In this document: one piece after another, positions 21,811 through 31,022 of the stretch
How the letters are laid out: each line of letters opens with the position of its first letter
Position numbering within the stretch: the first letter of the stretch is position 1
Origin: an uncultured Oscillospiraceae bacterium
GTDB lineage: Bacteria > Bacillota > Clostridia > Oscillospirales > Acutalibacteraceae
Assembly: GCA_900542575.1 (NCBI GenBank)
Contig: UQOE01000004.1
Span: forward strand, 74,081-138,080
Length of the DNA stretch: 64,000 nucleotides
Direction: 5' to 3'
Translations under genes and position numbers: made by a program
The notes under the pieces: generated by a model
Database searches by the model: none
Told to the model about the DNA's origin: nothing
The model's input: the letters and a program-made list of their open reading frames with translations, nothing else

Positions 21811-24800
21811 TTAGTCTTCCGGAGCGTACAACGCTTTGAGTCTCTCAAGATGTGAGAGCTTGGACTTCGCGTCTTCCTCAGACTTCTCATACAGAGCATC
21901 TGCTTTCTCCGGGAACGCACGTTTCAGGGAGGAGTAGCGGACCTCGTTCAGGATGAAGTCTTTGTAGCGTGCGGTCGGCTCTTTGCTGTCGAGAGAGAAC
22001 GGGTTCTTGCCCTCGGCGATGAGTGCCGGGTTGTAGCGGTACAGGTTCCAGTAGCCAGCTTCAACAGCCTTCTTTTCCTCTGTCATGGAGATGCCCATGC
22101 CGCCGCGGATACCGTGGTTGATGCAGGGTGCATATGCAATGATGAGAGACGGGCCCTTGTAGCTCTCTGCTTCATGGATGGCCTTGAGGGTCTGGTTGTA
22201 GTCAGCACCCATGGCTACCTGAGCGACATAGACATAGCCGTAGCTCATTGCGATCTGGCCGAGATCTTTCTTCTTGACCGTCTTACCGGAAGCGGCAAAC
22301 TGTGCGATAGCGCCGGTCGGGGTGGACTTGGAGGCCTGTCCGCCGGTGTTGGAGTAAACCTCGGTGTCGAAGACGAGGACATTGACGTCCTGGTTCTGAG
22401 CAAGGACGTGGTCCAGACCGCCGAAGCCGATATCATAGGCCCAGCCGTCGCCGCCGAAGATCCACTGTGACTTCTTGGCGAGATAGTCTTTGTCGCCGAG
22501 TGCGTCTTTCGCAGCTTTTGCAGCCTCTTCGTTGGAGAAGGATGCATTGCTGAGAACGGCAGCGAGCTTTTCAGCCGGCTCTGCGTTTGCAGTTGCGTCG
22601 GTGTAGGTGTCCATCCAAGCCTTGGCAGCTTCCTTGACCTCGTCGGAGGTGCCTTCTGCGTTGACTACGGTGTTGACGTCGTCAAGGAGACGGGCACGGA
22701 TCTGCTGGTTGGCGATATACATACCGAAACCGAACTCTGCGTTGTCCTCGAACAGGGAGTTGGACCAAGCCGGGCCCTTGCCCTCCTGGTTCTTGCAGTA
22801 CGGGGTGGACGGTGCGGAGTTGCCCCAGATGGAGGAGCAGCCGGTAGCGTTGGCGATGTACATCTTGTCACCATAGAGCTGGGTAACAAGTTTTGCGTAC
22901 GGGGTCTCGCCGCAGCCTGCGCATGCGCCGGAGAACTGGAACAGTGGACGGCGGAACTGAGAGCCCTTGACCGAAGCTGCCTTGAACTTGTTGAAGACCT
23001 CTTCCTTCTTCTCCGGAAGAGACATTGCATAGAGATATGCATCTTCTTCTGCCTTGTGGTCTTCGAACGGCTCCATGACAAGGGCAGTCTTTGCCTTGTC
23101 CTTCTTGCCTGCTGGGCAGATGTTTGCGCAGGAGCCGCAGCCGGTGCAGTCGTAAGTGGAGACGACAATGGCGAACTTATAGCCCTTGAGGCCGCGGAGG
23201 TCGGTCATCTTCATGCCTTCCGGAGCCTTTGCGGCTTCCTCTTCGGTCATAGCGACCGGACGGATGACGCCGTGCGGGCAGACATAAGAGCACTGGTTGC
23301 ACTGGAGACATTTGTCAGGCTGCCAGGTCGGAACGAACGGGGCAACGCCGCGTTTCTCGAGTGCGGAAGAGCCGAGCGGGGACGTACCGTCTTCGCTGCC
23401 CTTGAAGGCAGAGACCGGAATGCTGTCGCCCTTCTGAGCGTTGGCGGGAACCAGGATGTCGTCGTAGAACTTCTTGAGCTCCGGATCGTCGATGGAGACG
23501 GTAGCCGGCTTCTCAGCGTCAACGGCGTCTTTCCAGGAAGCGGGAACTTCAATTTCATGGACGGCGTTGAAGCCCTGCTCGATGCCCTCATGGTTCATGC
23601 GGACAATGTCTTCGCCCTTTCTGGAGAAGGAGCGGGTGGCGGCGTCTTTCATGAGCTGGAGTGCCTGGTCGCCCGGAATAATCTGGGTCAGTTTGAAGAA
23701 TGCGGACTGGAGAATGGTGGAAACACGGTTGCCAAGACCTACGCCGCGGGCAATTTTACTTGCGTCGATGACATAGAACTTGATGTTGTGCTCTGCCATG
23801 TATTTCTTGACTGCAGCGGGGAGGTTAGCGTCGAGTTCTTCAACGGTGCTCCACTCGCAGTTGAGAAGGAAGGTGCCGCCGTCCTTGAGGTCCTGAACCA
23901 TGTCGTACTTGTCAATGTAGGACTGGTTGTGGCAGGCGACGAAGTCGGCCTGGTTGATAAGGTAAGCGGACTTGATATCGTTCTTGCCGAAGCGAAGATG
24001 GGAAACGGTGATACCGCCGGACTTCTTGGAGTCGTAGGAGAAATAGCCCTGGACTTTCATGTCGGTGTTGTCGCCGATAATTTTAATGGAGTTCTTGTTG
24101 GCACCAACGGTACCGTCGGAGCCGAGACCCCAGAACTTACAGGAGTAAGTGCCTTCCGGAGCGGTATCCTTGACGTCGGATACAGGAAGGTTGAGGTGGG
24201 TAACATCGTCGTCAATGGCGAGGGTGAAGTGGTCCTTCGGAGCATCCTTTTCCATGTTCTCGTAAACCGGGATGATATGGCTCGGGGTGGTGTCCTTGGA
24301 ACCGAGACCGAAGCGGCCGGCATAGACCGGAACCTGGTCGAACTTGGTGCCCTTCAGAGCGGCAGCGACGTCGAGGTAGAGCGGCTCACCGAAAGAGCCG
24401 GGCTCCTTGGTGCGGTCCAGAACCGTGATCTTCTTGACGGTGTCCGGAATAGCAGCGACGAGGTGCTTCTGAGAGAACGGACGATAGAGATGAACTTTGA
24501 CAAGGCCGACCTTGGCGCCTTTGGCGTTGAGGTAGTCGATGGACTCCTCGATGGTACCGCATACAGAGCCCATGGCAACGATGACATACTCAGCGTCCGG
24601 TGCACCATAGTAGTTGAACAGCTCATAGTTGGAACCAATGCGCTTGTTGACCTCGTGCATATAGTCTTCCGTGATGTCTACGATGTTGTCATAGAACGGG
24701 TTGCAGGCTTCACGAGCCTGGAAGAACATATCCGGGTTCTGAGCGGAGCCGCGCTGTACCGGATGCTCCGGATTGAGAGAACGGCGGCGGAAGTCGCTTA

Positions 24801-25398
24801 CGGCGTCCCAGTCGACCATTTCCTTCAGCTCGTCGTAGTCCCAGACGGCAACTTTGGAAATTTCGTGAGAGGTGCGGAAACCGTCGAAGAAGTGGAGGAA
24901 CGGTACGCGCCCTTTGATGGCGGCGAGATGGGCAACTGCGCCGAGGTCCATAACTTCCTGAACGCTGTTGGAACAGAGCATTGCATAACCGGTCTGACGA
25001 CATGCCATGACGTCGGAGTGGTCGCCGAAGATGTTCAGCGCATGGCTGGCAACGCAGCGGGCGGAAACATGCATGACGTTCGGGAGAAGCTCACCGGCAA
25101 TCTTGTACATGTTCGGGATCATCAGGAGAAGACCCTGAGAAGCCGTATAAGTGGTGGTAAGTGCACCGGCGGAAAGAGAACCGTGAACGGCACCGGCTGC
25201 GCCGCCTTCGGACTCCATCTCCTGCATCTTGACCGTCTGACCGAAGAGGTTTTTGACACCCTTGGCAGCCATCTGGTCCGTGACCTCGGCCATCGGCGAG
25301 GACGGAGTGATCGGATAGATTGCAGCTACTTCCGTAAACGCATAGGATACGGTGGCAGCAGCCGTGTTACCATCCATAGTTTTCAGTTTTCTACTCAT
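21811..25398 (-). CDS. pyruvate:ferredoxin (flavodoxin) oxidoreductase
   Basis: A 1195-residue single-chain PFOR: pyruvate + CoA + oxidised ferredoxin give acetyl-CoA, CO2 and reduced ferredoxin. Seen in order are the N-terminal pyrimidine domain (AAIYPITPSSPMAE; MYKIAGELLP), the CoA-binding and linker domains, a two-cluster ferredoxin domain (CLQCNQCSYVCPHG; CTGCGSCANICPAG), the third cluster cysteines (GACAGCGETPYAKL) and the thiamine-pyrophosphate domain (GDGWAYDIGFGGLDHV with YSNTGGQ). Length is typical. It supplies the reduced ferredoxin that a bifurcating hydrogenase uses together with NADH. It is monocistronic with a clear promoter. Confidence 0.96.
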   Translation of the reverse strand: MSRKLKTMDGNTAAATVSYAFTEVAAIYPITPSSPMAEVTDQMAAKGVKNLFGQTVKMQEMESEGGAAGAVHGSLSAGALTTTYTASQGLLLMIPNMYKIAGELLPNVMHVSARCVASHALNIFGDHSDVMACRQTGYAMLCSNSVQEVMDLGAVAHLAAIKGRVPFLHFFDGFRTSHEISKVAVWDYDELKEMVDWDAVSDFRRRSLNPEHPVQRGSAQNPDMFFQAREACNPFYDNIVDITEDYMHEVNKRIGSNYELFNYYGAPDAEYVIVAMGSVCGTIEESIDYLNAKGAKVGLVKVHLYRPFSQKHLVAAIPDTVKKITVLDRTKEPGSFGEPLYLDVAAALKGTKFDQVPVYAGRFGLGSKDTTPSHIIPVYENMEKDAPKDHFTLAIDDDVTHLNLPVSDVKDTAPEGTYSCKFWGLGSDGTVGANKNSIKIIGDNTDMKVQGYFSYDSKKSGGITVSHLRFGKNDIKSAYLINQADFVACHNQSYIDKYDMVQDLKDGGTFLLNCEWSTVEELDANLPAAVKKYMAEHNIKFYVIDASKIARGVGLGNRVSTILQSAFFKLTQIIPGDQALQLMKDAATRSFSRKGEDIVRMNHEGIEQGFNAVHEIEVPASWKDAVDAEKPATVSIDDPELKKFYDDILVPANAQKGDSIPVSAFKGSEDGTSPLGSSALEKRGVAPFVPTWQPDKCLQCNQCSYVCPHGVIRPVAMTEEEAAKAPEGMKMTDLRGLKGYKFAIVVSTYDCTGCGSCANICPAGKKDKAKTALVMEPFEDHKAEEDAYLYAMSLPEKKEEVFNKFKAASVKGSQFRRPLFQFSGACAGCGETPYAKLVTQLYGDKMYIANATGCSSIWGNSAPSTPYCKNQEGKGPAWSNSLFEDNAEFGFGMYIANQQIRARLLDDVNTVVNAEGTSDEVKEAAKAWMDTYTDATANAEPAEKLAAVLSNASFSNEEAAKAAKDALGDKDYLAKKSQWIFGGDGWAYDIGFGGLDHVLAQNQDVNVLVFDTEVYSNTGGQASKSTPTGAIAQFAASGKTVKKKDLGQIAMSYGYVYVAQVAMGADYNQTLKAIHEAESYKGPSLIIAYAPCINHGIRGGMGISMTEEKKAVEAGYWNLYRYNPALIAEGKNPFSLDSKEPTARYKDFILNEVRYSSLKRAFPEKADALYEKSEEDAKSKLSHLERLKALYAPED

Positions 25399-25498
25399 TA
25401 AACTATGCCTCCAAAGAAAGATTACAAAGATCTTAAATAGGCTGAAAAGATCTTCACGCCTTCAGGGCGCAAAAATCCTCTGACAATTTGCCGTATCA

Positions 25499-25527
25499 AT
25501 TTTATCACAGTGAATTTTTATTATCAA
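25499..25527 (-). promoter_or_regulatory. promoter of the PFOR gene
   Basis: On the minus strand TTGATA (25527-25522) and TAAAAT (25504-25499) are 17 bases apart. The transcript would have a leader of about 95 bases. Confidence 0.75.
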
Positions 25528-25581
25528 TGAAATTTGACGCTGAAAAAGCGGCATCCCTGTGCGATTTTGTCCAGTATTTGT

Positions 25582-25599
25582 CTGTTAAACATTTCACAT
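25582..25599. promoter_or_regulatory. Rex-like site between PFOR and the CBS-protein gene
   Basis: CTGTTAAACATTTCACAT agrees with a Rex operator of the form TTGTTAA-N4-TTCACAA at 12 of 14 specified positions. It lies about 55 bases upstream of the PFOR -35 and 31 bases upstream of the forward promoter. Functional identity is inference. Confidence 0.4.
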
Positions 25600-25629
25600 T
25601 TCGGGCGCGGGCACAGAGCGGAATGTACT

Positions 25630-25658
25630 TTGCCATATAATTGGTTGTGCTATATAAT
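25630..25658 (+). promoter_or_regulatory. promoter of the CNNM/CBS-domain gene
   Basis: TTGCCA (25630-25635) and TATAAT (25653-25658), 17-base spacer, 48 bases before the start codon. Confidence 0.75.
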
Positions 25659-25705
25659 AATTGTATTTACATTCATCTGAAAATTTTGAAAGGAGAACAA
25701 CCTGT

Positions 25706-27067
25706 ATGTCCGACCCCGGGCCTGGTAATTTAACCGCATCCATTCTCTCTCTGGTGCTGTTTGTCCTGCTGGAAGTCTTTATCTATCTCTGCCGTGCGGC
25801 GCTGATGGCACTGCCGGAAACCCGCGCCGAGGAGCTCCTGAAGACCGAGAAGAAATCCGTCGGCCGGCTGATCCGGCACAAAGATGAGGTCTTTCTGTCC
25901 ATGTCGTTCGGCAGTATCTTCCTGACTATCATGTTTGCGTTTGTCATGTGGATCGCCTTCGGCACGCGGATGACGGAAGCGTTTCTTCAGGACCGCATGA
26001 GTGCCGGCGGGGCGGAGGGATTAAGCGCGTTTCTGCTCTGTCTGGCAGGTGCGTTTGTCATGATGTCCCTGGCGGGCATTGTCCCGCGGAGCCTCGGCCG
26101 GAAGCGGCCGGTCGGCGTGGTGACCCGTCTGGCTGCCCCTGCGCTCCTCATCTATTACATCAATATCCCCATTGTCAAGCTCGCGTCGGCGTTCAGCTCG
26201 CTGTTCCTGCGGATTACGGGCATGGACCGCATCCGGGAAGAGGACAATGTCACGGAGGCAGAAATTCTCTCCATGGTCGATGCCGGCGAGGAGACCGGGA
26301 CCATTGAGAACGACCAGAGTGAATATATCAAAAACATTTTTGAATTTGACGATGTCTATGTCTCCGACCTCATGACGCACCGCACGGACGTCACTGCCGT
26401 GGAGGTCCATCAGCCCATTGCGGAACTGAACCGGATCGCGCGGGAGGAGGGCTATTCGCGGATCCCGGTGTATGAGAACGACATCGACAACGTCATCGGG
26501 GTCGCCTACATCAAAGACTTGCTTGCCTTTGTCGGAACCCACGTGCCGCAGCGCGTTAAAATAGCCGACCTCATGCACGAGGCTTTTTATGTGCCGGAAT
26601 CCATGCGGTGCGACAAGCTGTTTAAGAGTATGAATGAAAAGCATGTGCAGATGGCAATCGCCGTCGATGAGTACGGCGGTACCGCCGGCATCATCACAAT
26701 GGAGGACCTCATTGAATCCATCTTCGGCAGCATTCAGGATGAATACGATGAAGATGAGGAAGAGGGTGTCCGCAAAGTGGGCGACACAGCGTTTGAAATG
26801 GAGGGAACCACCCCGGTGGAGGATGTCGCGGAGCGGCTTGGCATCTCCATCCCGGAAGATGGGGACTATGATACCATCGGCGGCTTTCTCATTGCACAGC
26901 TCGGCTTTATTCCGGAAGACGGCACAGAGGCCACGGTCAAATACGGCGGCTATGTCTGGAAAGTCTCCGATGTGGACGACCAGAGAATCGGACAGGTTCG
27001 GGCAGAACGTCTGCAGGAACCGTTGGAAGCGGAAAATGACGATTCCTCGAAAAAGGAAGACGGGTAA
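25706..27067 (+). CDS. CNNM/HlyC-CorC-family membrane protein with CBS domains
   Basis: A 453-residue membrane protein of the CNNM type, often called hemolysin; relatives move or sense magnesium or cobalt. The N-terminal DUF21 membrane domain has about four spans (residues 8-150). It is followed by the acidic helical stretch EDNVTEAEILSMVDAGEETG, a CBS pair (VSDLMTHRTDVTAVE; VAIAVDEYGGTAGIITMEDLIE) and the CorC/HlyC domain after residue 370. A short acidic tail ends the protein. ATG 25706 has a good AAAGGAGAA site; an in-frame TTG at 25661 does not. It is monocistronic. Confidence 0.9.
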   Translation: MSDPGPGNLTASILSLVLFVLLEVFIYLCRAALMALPETRAEELLKTEKKSVGRLIRHKDEVFLSMSFGSIFLTIMFAFVMWIAFGTRMTEAFLQDRMSAGGAEGLSAFLLCLAGAFVMMSLAGIVPRSLGRKRPVGVVTRLAAPALLIYYINIPIVKLASAFSSLFLRITGMDRIREEDNVTEAEILSMVDAGEETGTIENDQSEYIKNIFEFDDVYVSDLMTHRTDVTAVEVHQPIAELNRIAREEGYSRIPVYENDIDNVIGVAYIKDLLAFVGTHVPQRVKIADLMHEAFYVPESMRCDKLFKSMNEKHVQMAIAVDEYGGTAGIITMEDLIESIFGSIQDEYDEDEEEGVRKVGDTAFEMEGTTPVEDVAERLGISIPEDGDYDTIGGFLIAQLGFIPEDGTEATVKYGGYVWKVSDVDDQRIGQVRAERLQEPLEAENDDSSKKEDG

Positions 27068-27082
27068 AACGCCGAAAAAATC

Positions 27083-27110
27083 TTGAAAAATGCGTACTGC
27101 GTTGTATAAT
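27083..27110 (+). promoter_or_regulatory. promoter of gapA
   Basis: TTGAAA (27083-27088) and TATAAT (27105-27110), 16-base spacer, begin only 16 bases after the previous stop. The gapA leader is about 100 bases. Confidence 0.8.
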
Positions 27111-27127
27111 GATAATACGAATTGATA

Positions 27128-27172
27128 TTTTTTTGTCACGTTGTCCATTTTGAGACATGGCGTGAAGAAAAA
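27128..27172 (+). repeat. extended inverted repeat in the gapA leader
   Basis: Nested arms TCACG/CGTGA (27136-27140, 27161-27165) and TGTC/GACA (27142-27145, 27154-27157) sit inside a T-rich left flank and A-rich right flank that can also pair. In RNA this forms a stem of up to about 15 pairs shortly before the ribosome site. It may protect the messenger or bind a regulator. Confidence 0.5.
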
Positions 27173-27218
27173 GTTTCAATAGCTAGAAAAGTGAATCAAT
27201 TTAATGGAGGTTTTCACT

Positions 27219-28232
27219 GTGGTTAAAGTTGCTATTAATGGTTTCGGCCGCATCGGACGTCTCGCATTCAGACAGATGTTCCAGGCAGAGGGCTATGAAA
27301 TTGTTGCCATCAACGATCTCACCGACCCGAAGATGCTTGCTCAGCTTCTGAAATATGACTCCTCTCAGGGCAGATATGCTCTCTGGGACAAGGTTGAGGC
27401 AAAAGAGGATTCCATCGTCGTTGACGGTACGGAAATCAAAATCTACTCCGAGAAAGACGCTAAGAATCTCCCGTGGGGCGAGCTCGGCGTTGACGTAGTT
27501 CTCGAGTGCACCGGCTTCTACACTTCCAAAGAGAAGGCTTCTGCTCATCTTGAGGCAGGCGCCAAGAAGGTCGTTATCTCTGCTCCGGCAGGCAAAGACC
27601 TCAAGACCATCGTCTTCAACACCAACAATGACATCCTTACTCCGGACGATAAAATTATCTCCGCTGCATCCTGCACCACCAACTGCCTCGCACCGATGGC
27701 CAAAGCTCTTAACGAGTATGCTCCTATCGAGGCCGGCATCATGATCACGGTTCATGCCTACACTGGCGACCAGATGCTTCTCGACGGTCCGCACCGCAAA
27801 GGAAACCTTCGCCGCGCACGTGCCGCTGCCATCAACATCATCCCGGCTGCTACCGGCGCTGCAAAAGCTATCGGCCTTGTTGTTCCGGAGCTTGACGGCA
27901 AACTCATCGGTTCCGCTCAGCGTGTTCCGGTTCCGACCGGTTCCACCACCATCCTTGTCGCTACTGTCAAGGGCAAAGATGTTACCGTTGAGGGCATCAA
28001 CGCTGCAATGAAAGCTGCTTCCACTGAGTCCTTCGGCTACAATGAGGACCAGATCGTCTCCTCCGACATTGTCGGTATGAGATACGGCTCTCTCTTCGAC
28101 GCCACTCAGACCATGGTCAACAAGATCGACGACGACACCTATCAGGTACAGGTCGTTTCCTGGTATGACAACGAGAACTCCTTCACCAGCAACATGGTTC
28201 GTACCATCAAATACTTCGCTGAGCTCGGCTAA
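27219..28232 (+). CDS. gapA: glyceraldehyde-3-phosphate dehydrogenase
   Basis: A 337-residue glycolytic enzyme. The NAD-binding start MVKVAINGFGRIGRLAF and the catalytic SAASCTTNCLAP (active-site Cys) are intact, with HAYTGDQ, RRARAAAINIIP and WYDNENSF in family order. I chose GTG 27219, eight bases after GGAGG, because the in-frame ATG at 27204 overlaps the ribosome site. Codon use is strongly biased as in highly expressed genes. No pgk or tpi gene follows; the gene is alone between a promoter and a terminator. Confidence 0.96.
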   Translation: MVKVAINGFGRIGRLAFRQMFQAEGYEIVAINDLTDPKMLAQLLKYDSSQGRYALWDKVEAKEDSIVVDGTEIKIYSEKDAKNLPWGELGVDVVLECTGFYTSKEKASAHLEAGAKKVVISAPAGKDLKTIVFNTNNDILTPDDKIISAASCTTNCLAPMAKALNEYAPIEAGIMITVHAYTGDQMLLDGPHRKGNLRRARAAAINIIPAATGAAKAIGLVVPELDGKLIGSAQRVPVPTGSTTILVATVKGKDVTVEGINAAMKAASTESFGYNEDQIVSSDIVGMRYGSLFDATQTMVNKIDDDTYQVQVVSWYDNENSFTSNMVRTIKYFAELG

Positions 28233-28275
28233 GCGAATCGCTGCGAAGCGTTCTCCTAAAATTGCATCTGCAATG

Positions 28276-28310
28276 CGGCTCCTGTCCGAATGGACAGGGG
28301 CCGTTTTCTT
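28276..28310 (+). terminator. intrinsic terminator of gapA
   Basis: CGGCTCCTGTCC pairs with GGACAGGGGCCG around GAAT, followed by TTTTCTT. Confidence 0.9.
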
Positions 28311-28354
28311 ATCCCTGGGCCCCCCGGAGGCCGGGAGCTTTCCCCGCCTGCAGT

Positions 28355-28393
28355 AAAAAAGCCGCCACACAGCACACAGCTGCACAGCGGCGG
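28355..28393 (-). terminator. intrinsic terminator of the carboxypeptidase operon
   Basis: On the minus strand CCGCC pairs with GGCGG around a 22-base region that can fold further, followed by C and six T. It lies about 27 bases past the stop at 28420. Confidence 0.7.
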
Positions 28394-28419
28394 ATGGATT
28401 GCCGAAGCGATACACTTTG

Positions 28420-29976
28420 TTATTTCCCGCGGGGGAAGAAACGGGATCCAGGCTTCTTTGCGTTGTTGTAGCGCTTGCTGGAATAGGGGGAGCGGGCGCG
28501 GGTTCTGCGCTGGCCCGGCGCCTCACGGTACTCGGACGGACGGCGGCGTTTCGGTTTCGGCTGCCTGGTCTTGCGGCCGTAGTCGCTGCTGACAAGCCGG
28601 ACCGGCTTTCCGTCTTCCAGGTCGTGCTTAATGCGAATGGTGCTGACTCTCTCCTGGCGATTGCGCTTGCGGTACAGGTAGTTGACCAGCCAGACAAAGA
28701 GGGCACCGAGGAGAAGAATGACCAGGATAATTTTTACGGCTGTGAATGAGAAGAACCGCTTGATATAATATCCGATACTGCCGAAAAAGCTCTGGTGGAC
28801 GCTCTCTGCTGCCACAAGATTGACGGTGGTCAGTTTTTCCCCGGCGTACAGGACTTCGGCTTTTCCGACAACCTCTCCCTGCTTCAGGGGTGCGTGGAGG
28901 TCTTTCGGGACGCTTCCCGGAATAACTTTCAGAGAAATGCCGGAGGCATCGACGCTGGTGGGGATGAGGGCAGTGACCTCTTTTTCCGGGACGAGCCGGA
29001 CATGGTCGGTGTCTTTGCCAAGACTGACGTGGGCAACCGTGACGATATCGGACGGCTGGGCGACCACTTTCAGTTTGATATTGTTGAAGGCCCATTCATA
29101 GGCCTTTTTGGTCTCTTCAAATGCGACGTTTTTCTTGGAGTTCTTGGCATAGACCTTCGCGCCGGAGATAATGACGCAGAGATAGGAGTAGCCGTTTTTG
29201 GTGGCGTAGGAGACCAGTGCATGGCCGGCACCTTCGGTTGTACCGGTTTTGATGCCGCGGCACGGTTTATAGTACCATGCGCTTCCGTCTCGGAGAAGAT
29301 CGTTGGTGTTGGGATATGTGGTGGCCTTCCGCTTGTTGGTTGTGGCGAGCTTGTATTCCGGTTGGGCAACGATTTTCCTAAAGGTGCTGTTCTTTAGCGC
29401 GTATTTGGCAATTTTTGCGAGGTCCCGTGCGGTGGTGTAGTGGCCGGACGTGTCCAGACCGTGGGGGTTCATGTAGTGGGTGTTGGTGCAGCCCAGAGAT
29501 TTTGCGAAGGCGTTCATCTTCTTGACAAAGGCCGGGGTATTCCCCGCCACAACATGTGCCAGAACCACAGCGGCCTCATTGGCGCTGTGCACCAGCATCA
29601 GGTTCAGGAGCTGACGCACCGTGAGCACTTCTCCGGCGGTAATGCCGGCCGTGGAGCTGTTGGTGTTGGCGAGCTCATCCAGTTCGCTCTGGGTGACTGT
29701 GACTTTTTTGTCCAGATGCTTGACATTGTCCAGGACAACCATGGCGGTCGTCATTTTTGTCAGAGATGCCATGGGGGTACGCTTGTCGGCGTTCTTGCTG
29801 AATATCGTGGTACCCTGGTCGAGACTGATCAGGTAGACGATGTCGGACTGGAACTTCATCTCACGGTTGTAGGCGGCCAGACTGCGCATGGGAAGGGAAC
29901 TCGTGAGAATCATGGCAATTAAGACAGGGAATAGCAGTATGGCTTTCCAGCGATTTTTCTTAGCAGTTTCTGACAT
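28420..29976 (-). CDS. D-alanyl-D-alanine carboxypeptidase (S11) with basic C-terminal tail
   Basis: A 518-residue penicillin-binding protein that trims the terminal D-Ala of peptidoglycan stems. It has a signal sequence, the catalytic SLTK, SAN and KTG motifs in order, a beta-rich C-terminal domain, and then a transmembrane span (VKIILVILLLGALFVWLVNYLY) followed by about 80 residues dense in Arg/Lys/Pro. That cytoplasmic basic tail is not usual for DacA/DacF. I chose ATG 29976 with GAGGAG upstream; ATG 29988 would overlap the preceding stop by four bases. It is the second gene of a tandem pair of paralogues. Confidence 0.9.
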   Translation of the reverse strand: MSETAKKNRWKAILLFPVLIAMILTSSLPMRSLAAYNREMKFQSDIVYLISLDQGTTIFSKNADKRTPMASLTKMTTAMVVLDNVKHLDKKVTVTQSELDELANTNSSTAGITAGEVLTVRQLLNLMLVHSANEAAVVLAHVVAGNTPAFVKKMNAFAKSLGCTNTHYMNPHGLDTSGHYTTARDLAKIAKYALKNSTFRKIVAQPEYKLATTNKRKATTYPNTNDLLRDGSAWYYKPCRGIKTGTTEGAGHALVSYATKNGYSYLCVIISGAKVYAKNSKKNVAFEETKKAYEWAFNNIKLKVVAQPSDIVTVAHVSLGKDTDHVRLVPEKEVTALIPTSVDASGISLKVIPGSVPKDLHAPLKQGEVVGKAEVLYAGEKLTTVNLVAAESVHQSFFGSIGYYIKRFFSFTAVKIILVILLLGALFVWLVNYLYRKRNRQERVSTIRIKHDLEDGKPVRLVSSDYGRKTRQPKPKRRRPSEYREAPGQRRTRARSPYSSKRYNNAKKPGSRFFPRGK

Positions 29977-29984
29977 AGTGCTCC

Positions 29985-30887
29985 TCATCTGCTGAATGCA
30001 TAGTTATAGGCTTTGATGGAGTCCTCGAACGGAATATTGTATTTGTTGTCGGCTTTGCAGGAGTCTTTCCCGCCGATGACAATGCACAGGAACGTGCGGC
30101 CATTGCGGGTGACATAGGAGGCGAGGCAGCGGCCGGCGGACTCGGTATAGCCGGTCTTAATGCCCTTGCACCCTTCATAATAATATGGGGTGTCGGTCCG
30201 GAGCAGTTTGTTGCCGTTATGAAACTCGGTTGGCTCTGCCCGCAGATTGGTGGGGGCCAGCGTGTAGGAAGGCTGTGCGACAATGCTGCGGAACGTGCTG
30301 TTCTTCAGCGCGGCGCGGCAGAGCTTGGCGAGGTCCCGCGCAGTGGTGTAATGGCCGGAAGCGGTCAGCCCGTGCGGATTTGCATAATGGGTGTTGGTGC
30401 AGCCGACCGAGCGGGCATATTCGTTCATCTTGCTGACAAATGCCTGTGTACTGCCGCTGATTTCGTGTGCCAGGATGACGGCGCACTCGTTGGCGCTCTT
30501 GACCAGCAGAATGTTCATGAGCTGTCGGATGGTCAGAACCTCTCCGGCTTTGATGCCGGCGGAGCAGCTCTCCGGGTCCGTGATTTCATTGAGCTCATCC
30601 TGCGTTACAGTCACGGAACGGTCCAGATTCGTGCAGTTGTTCAGCACGACCATGGCCGTTGTAATTTTTGTGAGGGACGCCATTGGAGTGACTTTCTGGG
30701 AGTTTTTGTCCACAACGATTTCGCCGGTGTCCATATTTTCCAGGTAGACGATGTCAGCCTGATAGCCGTTTTTCTGGTCATCGGCCAGCGCGGTGACGGC
30801 CGGGAAAAGTGAGACAAATAAAGTGGCCAGCAGAAGCGGTATGGCGACCAGGATACGAAAGCTTTGCAGATTCTTTTTATTTTGCAT
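29985..30887 (-). CDS. D-alanyl-D-alanine carboxypeptidase (S11), short form
   Basis: A 300-residue secreted carboxypeptidase with signal peptide (PLLLATLFVSLFPAVTALA) and the three active-site motifs SLTK, SAN and KTG. It ends right after the transpeptidase-like domain, so it lacks the C-terminal domain and membrane anchor of its downstream paralogue at 28420-29976. The two catalytic domains are clearly related along their length, a tandem duplication. ATG 30887 is preferred over TTG 30893 for spacing from GGAAGGA. Confidence 0.9.
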   Translation of the reverse strand: MQNKKNLQSFRILVAIPLLLATLFVSLFPAVTALADDQKNGYQADIVYLENMDTGEIVVDKNSQKVTPMASLTKITTAMVVLNNCTNLDRSVTVTQDELNEITDPESCSAGIKAGEVLTIRQLMNILLVKSANECAVILAHEISGSTQAFVSKMNEYARSVGCTNTHYANPHGLTASGHYTTARDLAKLCRAALKNSTFRSIVAQPSYTLAPTNLRAEPTEFHNGNKLLRTDTPYYYEGCKGIKTGYTESAGRCLASYVTRNGRTFLCIVIGGKDSCKADNKYNIPFEDSIKAYNYAFSR

Positions 30888-30925
30888 GGACAAAATCCTT
30901 CCATCTATTGTAATATAAATTAGTT

Positions 30926-30953
30926 ATTAGATAATAATATATAAGTATAACAA
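30926..30953 (-). promoter_or_regulatory. possible promoter of the carboxypeptidase pair
   Basis: On the minus strand TTGTTA and TCTAAT are 16 bases apart inside a strikingly AT-rich stretch (30905-30955), about 40 bases before the start codon. Confidence 0.45.
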
Positions 30954-31022
30954 AAATCCGACGAAAATAAAGTTACAGCGCGGATTCTTGTCACATCTTG
31001 CTAGTTGGAGTGTGAATCAACA

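Noticed and set aside
23056..25401. A 781-codon open frame opposite the PFOR gene
   Set aside because: Same cause: it mirrors the PFOR frame and has no ribosome site or recognisable domain.
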